Assembly (NCBI RefSeq): GCF_900106555.1
Contig: NZ_FNOE01000006.1
Location: 87,868 to 151,867 of the forward strand
Length of the DNA stretch: 64,000 bases
Direction of reading: 5' to 3'
Source of the DNA: Nitrosomonas oligotropha
GTDB lineage: Bacteria > Pseudomonadota > Gammaproteobacteria > Burkholderiales > Nitrosomonadaceae
Within the stretch, counting starts at the first letter, position 1. Each line of letters begins with the position of its first letter. Below the pieces are notes generated by a model that saw only the letters and a program-made list of their open reading frames with translations, did no database searches and was not told where the DNA came from. The position numbers and the translations under genes were made by a program. Positions 1-9,121 of this stretch are shown piece after piece.

Positions 1-3000
1 CGGAATTCATCCAGTCGGTATACAGTTATTTGGCGCGCAGCCCTGCCAAGATTCTGATGGTACAAATCGAAGACATCCTCGAAGTACTGGATCAAATCAA
101 TATTCCATCAACGACTACGCAACACCCGAACTGGCGCCGCAAACTGCCTACCAATTTCGAAACTTACATAGCCGATCGCAAAATACAGACATTCATCGCG
201 GCAATGCGGCACGAGCGGCCGCGCATCCGCAGCCACCCCAAACCGGAGCGGCACTTGCGCATCCCGCTAGCAACTTACCGTCTGCAACTGAATCAGGCAT
301 TCACTTTCGCGCAAGCGGCGCAAATCGTGCCCTATCTGGCGCAGCTGGGCATCAGTCATGTGTATTGCTCTCCCTATCTCAAAGCACGCCCCGGCAGCAG
401 TCACGGTTACGACATCGTCGATCATCACCTGTTTAATCCCGAGATCGGCGACAAAGAAGCATTCGATACCTTATGCGCTACATTGCATGCTCATGACATG
501 GGACAAATCATGGATCTGGTTCCCAATCACATGGGCGTCATGGGAGCAGACAATCGATGGTGGCTCGATGTTCTGGAAAATGGCCTTGCTTCAATCTATG
601 CGCCATTTTTCGACATCGACTGGCACCCGCTAAAACCGGAACTGCACCATAAAGTGCTGCTGCCTATTCTCGGCCAGTCATACGGCGATACGCTGGAAAG
701 TGGTCAATTGACGCTCCTGTTCGATGAAGCAAACGGCAATTTCAGTGTGTGGTATTTCCAGCATCGCTTACCGGTCACGCCACGCGAATATTGCCGGTTG
801 CTCAGGCATCGCCTGCCATTACTGGAAGGGCAATTACGGCCGGATCACCCCGATTTGCAAGAACTCGCCAGTTTAATTACCGCCTTCGCCAATCTGCCCG
901 CTGGCGGCATCACAGCCCCCGATACCATCCTCGAACGGCATCGCGACCAAGAATTGCTGAAACGCCGCCTAGCGATGCTGGCGAATGTATCATTACCGGT
1001 CCGGCAGATGATTCAGGATACGATTGGCGATTACAACGGTACACCGGATCATCCTGCGTCATCCAATTTATTGCATGAATTGCTTGAAGCGCAATCGTGG
1101 CGAGTCGCCAATTGGCGCGTCGCGTCCGACGAAATCAATTACCGGCGCTTCTTCGACATCAACGATCTGGCTGCATTGCGCATGGAAGACTGTCATGTGT
1201 TCGAGGCGACACATCAACTGGTATTGGAATTGATCGCCGAAGGCAAAATCGACGGCTTGCGAATCGATCATCCGGATGGCTTGTACGATCCACAGCAGTA
1301 TTTTCAGCGGCTGCAAGACCGTGTCGCCATCCGGTCACCGGCACAAACCGGCGAGCAGCCGGTTTATATCGTGGCGGAAAAAATTCTCGCGGAACATGAG
1401 CCATTACGGCAGGATTGGTCCATTCACGGCACCACCGGTTATGAGTTCTGCCGCCTGATCAACGGATTGTTCATCGATCCCGAAGCCCAGACCATGCTCA
1501 ACCGGACTTATCGCGCCTTTACCCGGACGCAAACCGATTTTGACGAACTGGTGTATCGTTGCAAACACCAAATCATGAAACATGCGATGGCCAGTGAGCT
1601 CAACGTTCTGGCCGGCCAGCTCAGCCACATTTGCGAAATGCGCCCGCACACGCGTGATTTCACAACCAATCATCTGCGTCATGCCCTGACTGAAGTCATC
1701 GCCCATCTGCCAGTTTACCGCACGTACATCCGCGACGGCCATGTGGCGGAACTGGACCGGCGCTACGTGGAGTGGGCGGTCGCCATCGCGAAGAAAAGAG
1801 CGCAAACCCAGGATACCAGCATTTTCGATTTCATCAGCAATGTCTTGCTGCTCGATGCGGCAAAGAATGCGGATGCATCCTATCATGCGGCGATTACCGC
1901 TTTTGCCATGAAATTCCAGCAAGTTTCCAGCCCGGTAATGGCGAAAGGCTGTGAAGACACGGCTTTTTATCTCTATCACCGGTTGATTTCACTTAATGAA
2001 GTAGGTAGCGATCCGCGGCATTTCGGCACATCGGTCAAAGCATTTCATGCGGAAAATCTTAAACGCTTGGAGCACTGGCCTCATGCCATGCTCAATACTT
2101 CTACCCACGACAGCAAGCGCAGCGAGGATGTGCGCATGCGCATCAATGTGTTGTCCGAAATTCCCGAACAATGGAACCAGCAGGTGCGGCGCTGGCGGCG
2201 GCTCAACCGGAATAAAAAACGAGTGGTGGAACATCACGAAATACCCAGCGCCAATGATGAATATTTGTTGTATCAAACAATGCTCGGCATCTGGCCGCCG
2301 GTAACGCTTGCCGCGAACGAATATGATGCGCTGCTGGCGCGTCTTGAAACGTACATGATCAAAGCCGCACGCGAAGCCAAACAACATACCAACTGGTTCA
2401 ATCCCGATACGGTTTATGAAGACGGATTGCTGAACTTCATCCGAAAAATCACAAATCCCGCCGGAACGAATGCTTTCCTCGCCGATTTCATTGATTTCAA
2501 CCGGCATATCGCGCGCTGCGGCATGTTCAATTCTCTGAGCCAGACCCTCCTCAAGCTGTCGGTTCCGGGTGTTCCCGATATTTATCAGGGCAACGAGCTG
2601 TGGGAATTGAATTTGGTCGACCCGGATAACCGGCGTCCAGTCGATTTCACGCAGCGGCTGCAATTGCTGGAACACATCAAGAAATCCACCACCGTTCCAC
2701 AAAACCAGCTAGCTTCTGTAGTACGGCAATTACTCGATCACTTAGCTGATGGACGGGCCAAATTGTATTTAACCTGGCAATTGCTGCAAATCCGCAAGCA
2801 ATGGCCGACCGTCTTCCAGGACGGCGCTTACCTGCCGCTGTCCGTCTCGGGTGAACACAGGGAACACATCTGCGCCTTCATGCGGCAAACGGGAGAAATC
2901 AGACTGATCGTTATCGCTCCACGCTGGTTTTCCCGGTTGATCACAGCCGCGAATACAGAATTACCATTGGGTGAAGCAGTATGGGGTAACGCGACCTGGA

Positions 3001-3161
3001 TCGAAATAATGCAACCCAGCCCGGCGGTAAAAAATCACGGTTTGAATCTGCTAACAGGCGAAACCGTACCGATCACTGAAATCAATGGTATGGTCTCATT
3101 GGCAGCGGCCCAGGCGTTAGTGTCATTTCCGGTCGCGTTAGTGCGAATTGACTTCCGGTGA
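1..3161 (+). CDS. treY: MalQ-TreY fusion, 5' partial: 4-alpha-glucanotransferase tail joined to maltooligosyl trehalose synthase
   Basis: The reading frame is open to the left edge, so this is the 3' part of a longer gene. Counting from the TTG at 30, residues 1-60 resemble the C-terminal tail of MalQ (amylomaltase), including the typical HPNWRRKLP stretch. From about residue 76 the protein is a full maltooligosyl trehalose synthase (TreY, GH13). It has the N-terminal ATYRLQL start, the catalytic-barrel motifs IDGLRIDHPDG and VAEKIL, STHDSKRSEDVR, and near the C-terminus VPDIYQGNE. TreY turns the reducing end of maltodextrins into a trehalose unit and MalQ rearranges maltodextrins, so a fusion makes pathway sense. 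The stop overlaps the following GTG by four bases. TreY is sure; the fusion rests on the visible MalQ tail. Confidence 0.9.
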   Translation, partial: EFIQSVYSYLARSPAKILMVQIEDILEVLDQINIPSTTTQHPNWRRKLPTNFETYIADRKIQTFIAAMRHERPRIRSHPKPERHLRIPLATYRLQLNQAFTFAQAAQIVPYLAQLGISHVYCSPYLKARPGSSHGYDIVDHHLFNPEIGDKEAFDTLCATLHAHDMGQIMDLVPNHMGVMGADNRWWLDVLENGLASIYAPFFDIDWHPLKPELHHKVLLPILGQSYGDTLESGQLTLLFDEANGNFSVWYFQHRLPVTPREYCRLLRHRLPLLEGQLRPDHPDLQELASLITAFANLPAGGITAPDTILERHRDQELLKRRLAMLANVSLPVRQMIQDTIGDYNGTPDHPASSNLLHELLEAQSWRVANWRVASDEINYRRFFDINDLAALRMEDCHVFEATHQLVLELIAEGKIDGLRIDHPDGLYDPQQYFQRLQDRVAIRSPAQTGEQPVYIVAEKILAEHEPLRQDWSIHGTTGYEFCRLINGLFIDPEAQTMLNRTYRAFTRTQTDFDELVYRCKHQIMKHAMASELNVLAGQLSHICEMRPHTRDFTTNHLRHALTEVIAHLPVYRTYIRDGHVAELDRRYVEWAVAIAKKRAQTQDTSIFDFISNVLLLDAAKNADASYHAAITAFAMKFQQVSSPVMAKGCEDTAFYLYHRLISLNEVGSDPRHFGTSVKAFHAENLKRLEHWPHAMLNTSTHDSKRSEDVRMRINVLSEIPEQWNQQVRRWRRLNRNKKRVVEHHEIPSANDEYLLYQTMLGIWPPVTLAANEYDALLARLETYMIKAAREAKQHTNWFNPDTVYEDGLLNFIRKITNPAGTNAFLADFIDFNRHIARCGMFNSLSQTLLKLSVPGVPDIYQGNELWELNLVDPDNRRPVDFTQRLQLLEHIKKSTTVPQNQLASVVRQLLDHLADGRAKLYLTWQLLQIRKQWPTVFQDGAYLPLSVSGEHREHICAFMRQTGEIRLIVIAPRWFSRLITAANTELPLGEAVWGNATWIEIMQPSPAVKNHGLNLLTGETVPITEINGMVSLAAAQALVSFPVALVRIDFR

Positions 3162-5110
3162 CCGGTTCGGATTGCGGCAATCAAGCAATTTACAGGCTAC
3201 CAGGCAAATGGCTGAGTCATTCGCTGGCGCGATGGAACCCTTTGGCTGCTATCAATCTCAATACCATCAATCCATTTGTAAAGCAGCGGCAAATTTTCTC
3301 ATCACCGGAAACTCATCGCTCTAATTCTCAATTGCTGACTACTTTTCTGAAATACCGATTGCATTGGATTGCGCTGTTAATACTAACCAGCGCTTTTCCC
3401 CTCCCGGCGATGGCCCAGGAAACATCGGGATCATCCGGCAATCCGGCGATCGTCACGTTATCGGCGCCGGATCCGGTCAAGGAAATGCTGCAAAAATACA
3501 TTCAACTCCCCCAGGAACCGTTTGCCAGCGACTACGATGAATTACTCTTTCTGCACCGCGTGCAAAAGGAAATTCGCGACATCCTGGCAACTGAAGGTTA
3601 CTTCAACCCTAGCGTGTCCATCGCGCAGCAATCCGCACAAACCTTAACCAAGACTGCCGAAATCACAGTCGATCCCGGCGAGCTAACACACGTCGGTTCG
3701 GTCACGATTGAATTTTCCGGTGACATTGCCAATGGCGATGAAAACCACCGCAAGCGCATCGAACGGTTGCGCGCCGCCTGGCCTCTCAGCGCCGGGCAGC
3801 CGTTCCGCTCCGCCATTTGGGAGCAGGCCAAATCGGCGTTGATCGCTGACCTGACACAACGGGCATTCGCCGCAGCAACGATCACCGCCAGCCAAGCCAG
3901 CGTCGACCCCGGCGAGGCACGCGCGGATCTGGTGATTACCGTCGATTCCGGGCCGGTGTTCTACTTCGGCGATATCCGGATCACCGGCTTGCAACGCTAC
4001 GATGCAACACTGATCACCCGGCTCGCGCCGTTCAAAGCGGGTGATGAGTATCAGCGCGATTTGCTGCATCAATATCAAATCCTGCTGCAGAAAGCGCCAC
4101 AATTCAGTACTGTATCGGTCAGCATCTCGCCGGACATCGCACTGCATCAAGCAGCGCCGGTTCAAGTCGCGCTGACGGAAGCGCAAGCGCAGCGTTTTGC
4201 CTTCGGCGCCGGTTACAGCTCGAACAATGGCGCGCGTGGCGAAATCAATTACCGCCATCATAATTTTCTCGATCAAGCCTGGAATCTCACCAGCCTGCTG
4301 CGTCTCGAACAAAAGCGGCAAACGTTTCTAGCAGGAATCGACACCCTGCCCGATCAAAACAATATCAATCATTCGCTCAGCGCCAGCCTGCAGATGACGG
4401 ATATCGCAGGTCTGAAAACCGATGTGCAAAAAATCGGTATGACGCGTAATTACCAGACCGCGACGACGGTTATGCAGCTCGGTTTGAATTGGCAACGCGA
4501 GCATAAAAAACCCGATGGTGCGAACGATCAGATCAACCAGGCGTTGGTACTGGATTGGCGCTGGCGGCGGCTGATCGTCGATGATCCGGTCAATGTCCGG
4601 CGCGGCGATATTACCGAAGTACGCGTCGGCGGCGGCATCAGACAATTACTATCGGATCAGGATTTCATCCGCACTTATGTCAGCCATCAAAGCTGGTGGC
4701 CGGTGGGAGCGCGCGATACATTTTTCCTGCGGGCTGAGGCCGGTTATACATTGGCCTCGTCGCGCTTCGGCATTCCGCAGGAATATCTGTTTCGCGCCGG
4801 TGGTATCCAGTCACTACGCGGTTATGATTTTAAAAGCATCGGCGTGCACGAAGGTAGCGCCGTGGTCGGTGGCCGGGTCATGGCGACCGGCACCGCCGAG
4901 TATACGCATTGGCTGACGCAGCAATGGGGCGCAGCAGCATTCACCGATATTGGCAGCGCGGCCGATCGCTGGCAAGACATGCGCATGTTTCTCGGCTATG
5001 GCGCGGGAGTACGCTGGCGCAGTCCGGCGGGTCCGCTGGCGCTCGATCTGGCGCGCGCCCACGAAACCGGCACGCTACGCGTGCATTTTTCAATGGCTGT
5101 CGCTTTTTGA
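3158..5110 (+). CDS. tamA: TamA/BamA-family outer membrane translocation protein
   Basis: Outer membrane subunit of the translocation and assembly module, which with TamB supports autotransporter insertion or lipid traffic across the periplasm. A signal peptide lies near residues 60-87 (LLILTSAFPLPAMA, then QE). Residues 90-340 are POTRA-like repeats. A 16-strand-type barrel follows, with the family motif RAGGIQSLRGYDF and a C-terminal phenylalanine. The GTG at 3158 overlaps the treY stop, but it puts an unusual ~58-residue leader before the signal peptide. A TTG at 3332 would give a normal length of about 592 residues, so the true start is uncertain. tamB follows after 16 bases, which supports the assignment. 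Confidence 0.88.
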   Translation: MTGSDCGNQAIYRLPGKWLSHSLARWNPLAAINLNTINPFVKQRQIFSSPETHRSNSQLLTTFLKYRLHWIALLILTSAFPLPAMAQETSGSSGNPAIVTLSAPDPVKEMLQKYIQLPQEPFASDYDELLFLHRVQKEIRDILATEGYFNPSVSIAQQSAQTLTKTAEITVDPGELTHVGSVTIEFSGDIANGDENHRKRIERLRAAWPLSAGQPFRSAIWEQAKSALIADLTQRAFAAATITASQASVDPGEARADLVITVDSGPVFYFGDIRITGLQRYDATLITRLAPFKAGDEYQRDLLHQYQILLQKAPQFSTVSVSISPDIALHQAAPVQVALTEAQAQRFAFGAGYSSNNGARGEINYRHHNFLDQAWNLTSLLRLEQKRQTFLAGIDTLPDQNNINHSLSASLQMTDIAGLKTDVQKIGMTRNYQTATTVMQLGLNWQREHKKPDGANDQINQALVLDWRWRRLIVDDPVNVRRGDITEVRVGGGIRQLLSDQDFIRTYVSHQSWWPVGARDTFFLRAEAGYTLASSRFGIPQEYLFRAGGIQSLRGYDFKSIGVHEGSAVVGGRVMATGTAEYTHWLTQQWGAAAFTDIGSAADRWQDMRMFLGYGAGVRWRSPAGPLALDLARAHETGTLRVHFSMAVAF

Positions 5111-5126
5111 TAAGGTAAAGCCGTTC

Positions 5127-8100
5127 ATGATCGATCAACACACTAAAAACCCGCTTCCACCCAAAGCCGCGCAGCGCTATCGCAAGCTGGCGATCGGCTT
5201 AGTGCTTTTGCTGGCACTGACGGCCACCGCCGGTTACTGGTTGCTGTACAGCGCATCCGGATTGCAATCGGCCGCCGCCGCTGCTAATCGTTGGGGCGGC
5301 GGCATGATCCGGTTGACCGGTGTGCACGGCACGCTGCAAGACTTGCACATTGAAACTATTCATTTCAACAACACTGAACTGTCGCTAACGCTACAGAATC
5401 TCCACATGCGCTGGGATCCGGCGCAATTGTTTCACCGGCAGATCAGTATCCAGCGGCTGGCGCTGGCGTCGATCCACATCGATCAGCACGCGATTGACAC
5501 CGCACCTTCCGCTCCGCAACCGCCGGATAGCTTACTGCTGCCGTTCGGATTATCGATTGCAAGCATGACTGCCGATGCCATCCATCTCAATGCGGCATCC
5601 CAGGAAGATGCCGCACCGGTAATCACCGATTTAGCGCTGACACTGGAAAGCGACGGCCAGCATCACCAGCTCAAGCAACTGAATTTCACCACACCGTGGG
5701 CAACCGTCGAATCGCAAGCGGAGCTTGACGGCAACGCGCCGTTTGCACTGAATGCGCGTATTGGCGCTATCGCTGCCGGTTCATGGGGCGGTATCGACAC
5801 AACCGTCACCGGCAATTTGAATCAACTCACGATTCAATCCGCCAGCCGCCCGCCCGCAACCAATATGACACTGCAAGCGCAATTACAACCGTTTGCCGCA
5901 AACCCGGTTACGCAACTACACGCCATCCTGCAACAGTGGAATCCGAGTGATTTTGCGGCAAATGCGCCGCAAGCGAAGCTGTCGGTGTCGGCACAGTTGA
6001 CGCAAAATGAGGCCGGACAATTGACAGGTAATATCGACATCGAAAATCATGCGCCCGCACCGCTCGACCAAGGCGGCATCCCGCTGTCGGCCATCCATGC
6101 CCGCGCACTGATTTCTTCTCAATTGCTGGCGCTGCCGGAGATTCGCGCGTTATCCGGAAAAGGTGGCGTTGTGCGCGGACCGTTGGCTTGGGATCGGAAC
6201 AAGCACACCCTCACAGCGGACTTGGCAGTCGAGCGGATCGATCCGCAGCAATTGGACACTCGACTGCAAAGCGCCGCTATCTCGGGCAAGATCGAGCTCA
6301 CCGGCGATGCGGACAAGCAATCCGCCCGCGCCGATCTGCGCGACGGGTCGCTGCGTTTAACTGCCGGAATTACCCGTGACGCCGATGAACTCATACTCGA
6401 ACAATTCAATTTGCAACGCAACCGCTCGCGCTTGACTGGTCAAGGCAAACTGCAACTGACCGGAGAACAAATGTTTGACGTGTCGGGAGCATTGATCAAT
6501 TTCAACAGCGCGGATTTTATTCAGACCGCCGATTCCAGCCTGAACGCCACCCTACAAGTATCCGGTCAATTGCTGCCAATGGTTAGTGGTACTTTAACCT
6601 ATGCCATTCACAACAGCCGTCTGGCGAAATCGCCGGTCAACGGTTCGGGTGAAATCGCATTCACCGGTACCGGCCGCTTCAGTGGCAAGGCCGAATTGCT
6701 GGCAGGTTCAAACCGGCTGCTCGCGCACGGCCGCATGGACGGCGAACAGCACGATGTCCAACTGACAGTGAATGCCCCAGCGTTGGCACAACTGGGTTTG
6801 GGTGTATCTGGCGACTTGCAGACACAGCTTACTTTCCGCGGCACGATGCAAGCGCCCGATCTCGATTGGAAATTGACCAGCAAACAACTGGAATTACCCG
6901 GCAAACAAAAACTCTCGGGCATTTCCGCCAGCGCACGATGGCATCAAAAAGACACCATTGCACTGAACCTTGCCGTGGAGACTTACCGCGCGCACGAACA
7001 AGCAACGATCAAGCAGTTATCCGCTATCCTCGACGGTAAAACCGCGGGTCACCGTCTGGCGGTCAACGCCAATATCAATAAAGATACCGCCGTTCAATTG
7101 GCGGCAAGCGGCAGCTTGAGTCCTGCAAAGCCGGGACTACCGCCGCGCTGGCAGGGTCAGTTGACCGAGCTCTCCGCCACCGGGAACATGCCGGTTCGCC
7201 TGCTGGCACCGGCGGCACTCGCGGCCAGCACCACTTTGTTTTCGCTGAACGATGCAGCACTGTCGATTTCCAGCGGATCGGTCCGTATCGAGCAATTGCA
7301 CTGGACGCCCAGTAGCTGGAAAACCCGCGGCGATTTCACCGGCATTGCACTGTTGCCCGACACACCGGCGCACGCAAAAGACGCTCCGCTGCAATTGGGT
7401 GGCCGCTGGCAGTTCGATGCCGCCGCGCAACTGACCGGCGAATTGCACATTCAACGCGAACGCGGCGACTGGACTTTGCCCGGCGATGTGCCGCAACGGT
7501 TGGGATTGCAGCAATTGCAACTGCAAGCAACCGCACGGCACGGAAACCTGTCCGGACAATTCGCGCTGAACAGCGAAGCGCTGGGGAGCGTTCAGGCGGA
7601 ATTAGCGCTGATGCTGCCGTCAAAGAAAACACAGTGGTCCACTGCCAAGGAATCACCACTGCAGGGTAATATCCACGCCACCCTCACCAGCTTGAAATGG
7701 CTCAACGCATCCGGTAATAATCTGCGCGCCGATGGCGAATTGCGGGTCCAGGCCGGTATCCACGGTACCTTGCAGCAACCCGATATCCACGGCACGGTTG
7801 CCGGCACGAATTTAAGCCTGGCTTTACTGGAACAAGGAATTCGCTTGCAGCAAGGTACTTTGGCCGCGCGTTTTCAGCAAGCGAATTTGCACATCGACCG
7901 GTTGCATTTTGCCAGTCCCCATGCAGCGCCGCCGGACAACCGCCTGTTCCGCGATCTGGCTCTGCAGGATACGGCTGGTTCGTTGACTGTCAGCGGCAAG
8001 ATCGGATTAACCGGCAGCTCGGGTCAGCTCGATTTCTCCCTCGACCGGCTGCCGCTTGCGCATAAAACCGATTACTGGATCGTCACTTCCGGCCAAGGCG

Positions 8101-8966
8101 CCATCCACTTGCAAAACAACCGTCTCAGCGTCACCGGCGGCCTACAAACCGATGCGGGATTGATCATGCAACCGCCGGAAAACCGCCCGGCGTTACCGGA
8201 CGATATCGTTCTGGTGAATACCCCGTCAGCACAACAGCCGCAAAAACTGGCGCTGGACCTGGACATGAACCTGAACTTAGGCGAGAAGTTTTATATTCGT
8301 GCTTCCGGCCTGGAAGGCCGTCTAACCGGACAACTGCAAGCCCGCAGCAGCGGCAATCAGCCGCTCAAGCTCACCGGCACCATCGCCGCCCAGGACGCCG
8401 CATTCAAGGCATACGGCCAGGACTTGAAAGTCAGACGCGGCATCGTCAGCTTCCAAGGTTCGCTCGATGATCCGAACCTGAATGTGCTGGCGGTGCGAGA
8501 GGGTCTGGCAGTCGAAGCCGGTGTCGAAATCGCCGGATCAGTACGTCACCCGCGCGTGAAACTGGTGTCGACGCCGGAAGTTCCCGATACTGAAAAGCTG
8601 TCCTGGATCGTGCTGGGTAGAAAACCCGACACCAGCGGACTCGATACTTCGGTATTACTGTCGGCTGCCGGTTCGATACTCGGCGGCCAATCCGGCAGCG
8701 GTCTCACTGACCGGATTACCCAAGCGCTCGGCGTCGACGAGATCACGTTCAAGCAAGCTGGCGTTGGCAGCTCTTTGAGCGGACAAATCGGCGTGATCGG
8801 CAAACGCATTTCATCGCGCGCGTACTTGAGTTACGAACGCGGCCTAACCGCCACGACGATAGGTATCACCAAATTGACTTACAATCTGACGCCCAAAGTG
8901 ACCGTTGTCACCCAAGCGGGTGAAGACAGCGCAGTGGATCTTTTCTATACGATTCAGTTTGATTGA
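5127..8966 (+). CDS. tamB: TamB, inner-membrane-anchored translocation/assembly protein (DUF490)
   Basis: 1279 residues from the ATG at 5127. A single signal anchor (residues 21-41, LAIGLVLLLALTATAGYW) holds the protein in the inner membrane. The very long middle part consists of repetitive beta-rich segments (AsmA/TamB groove type) that span the periplasm. The last ~300 residues are the conserved TamB C-terminal domain, including GIVSFQG, PEVPDTEKLSWIVLGR and a terminal phenylalanine-aspartate. TamB and TamA form one complex that bridges the two membranes; genes 16 bases apart fit a two-gene operon. The frame is also open upstream inside tamA, but the ATG at 5127 is where family similarity starts. 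Confidence 0.92.
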   Translation: MIDQHTKNPLPPKAAQRYRKLAIGLVLLLALTATAGYWLLYSASGLQSAAAAANRWGGGMIRLTGVHGTLQDLHIETIHFNNTELSLTLQNLHMRWDPAQLFHRQISIQRLALASIHIDQHAIDTAPSAPQPPDSLLLPFGLSIASMTADAIHLNAASQEDAAPVITDLALTLESDGQHHQLKQLNFTTPWATVESQAELDGNAPFALNARIGAIAAGSWGGIDTTVTGNLNQLTIQSASRPPATNMTLQAQLQPFAANPVTQLHAILQQWNPSDFAANAPQAKLSVSAQLTQNEAGQLTGNIDIENHAPAPLDQGGIPLSAIHARALISSQLLALPEIRALSGKGGVVRGPLAWDRNKHTLTADLAVERIDPQQLDTRLQSAAISGKIELTGDADKQSARADLRDGSLRLTAGITRDADELILEQFNLQRNRSRLTGQGKLQLTGEQMFDVSGALINFNSADFIQTADSSLNATLQVSGQLLPMVSGTLTYAIHNSRLAKSPVNGSGEIAFTGTGRFSGKAELLAGSNRLLAHGRMDGEQHDVQLTVNAPALAQLGLGVSGDLQTQLTFRGTMQAPDLDWKLTSKQLELPGKQKLSGISASARWHQKDTIALNLAVETYRAHEQATIKQLSAILDGKTAGHRLAVNANINKDTAVQLAASGSLSPAKPGLPPRWQGQLTELSATGNMPVRLLAPAALAASTTLFSLNDAALSISSGSVRIEQLHWTPSSWKTRGDFTGIALLPDTPAHAKDAPLQLGGRWQFDAAAQLTGELHIQRERGDWTLPGDVPQRLGLQQLQLQATARHGNLSGQFALNSEALGSVQAELALMLPSKKTQWSTAKESPLQGNIHATLTSLKWLNASGNNLRADGELRVQAGIHGTLQQPDIHGTVAGTNLSLALLEQGIRLQQGTLAARFQQANLHIDRLHFASPHAAPPDNRLFRDLALQDTAGSLTVSGKIGLTGSSGQLDFSLDRLPLAHKTDYWIVTSGQGAIHLQNNRLSVTGGLQTDAGLIMQPPENRPALPDDIVLVNTPSAQQPQKLALDLDMNLNLGEKFYIRASGLEGRLTGQLQARSSGNQPLKLTGTIAAQDAAFKAYGQDLKVRRGIVSFQGSLDDPNLNVLAVREGLAVEAGVEIAGSVRHPRVKLVSTPEVPDTEKLSWIVLGRKPDTSGLDTSVLLSAAGSILGGQSGSGLTDRITQALGVDEITFKQAGVGSSLSGQIGVIGKRISSRAYLSYERGLTATTIGITKLTYNLTPKVTVVTQAGEDSAVDLFYTIQFD

Positions 8967-9121
8967 CAACACAGCATACCCATCGATAGACAAGATGTAG
9001 CAGTACGAAGTAACGCAAGCGGGATCGAAATCGCACAATCCGACTCGATAGTAAGATATTGCGACCCCACCGCCTCTTGGTTTACCATCCCTACCCACTT
9101 CAACGACCGAAACACCACTCC

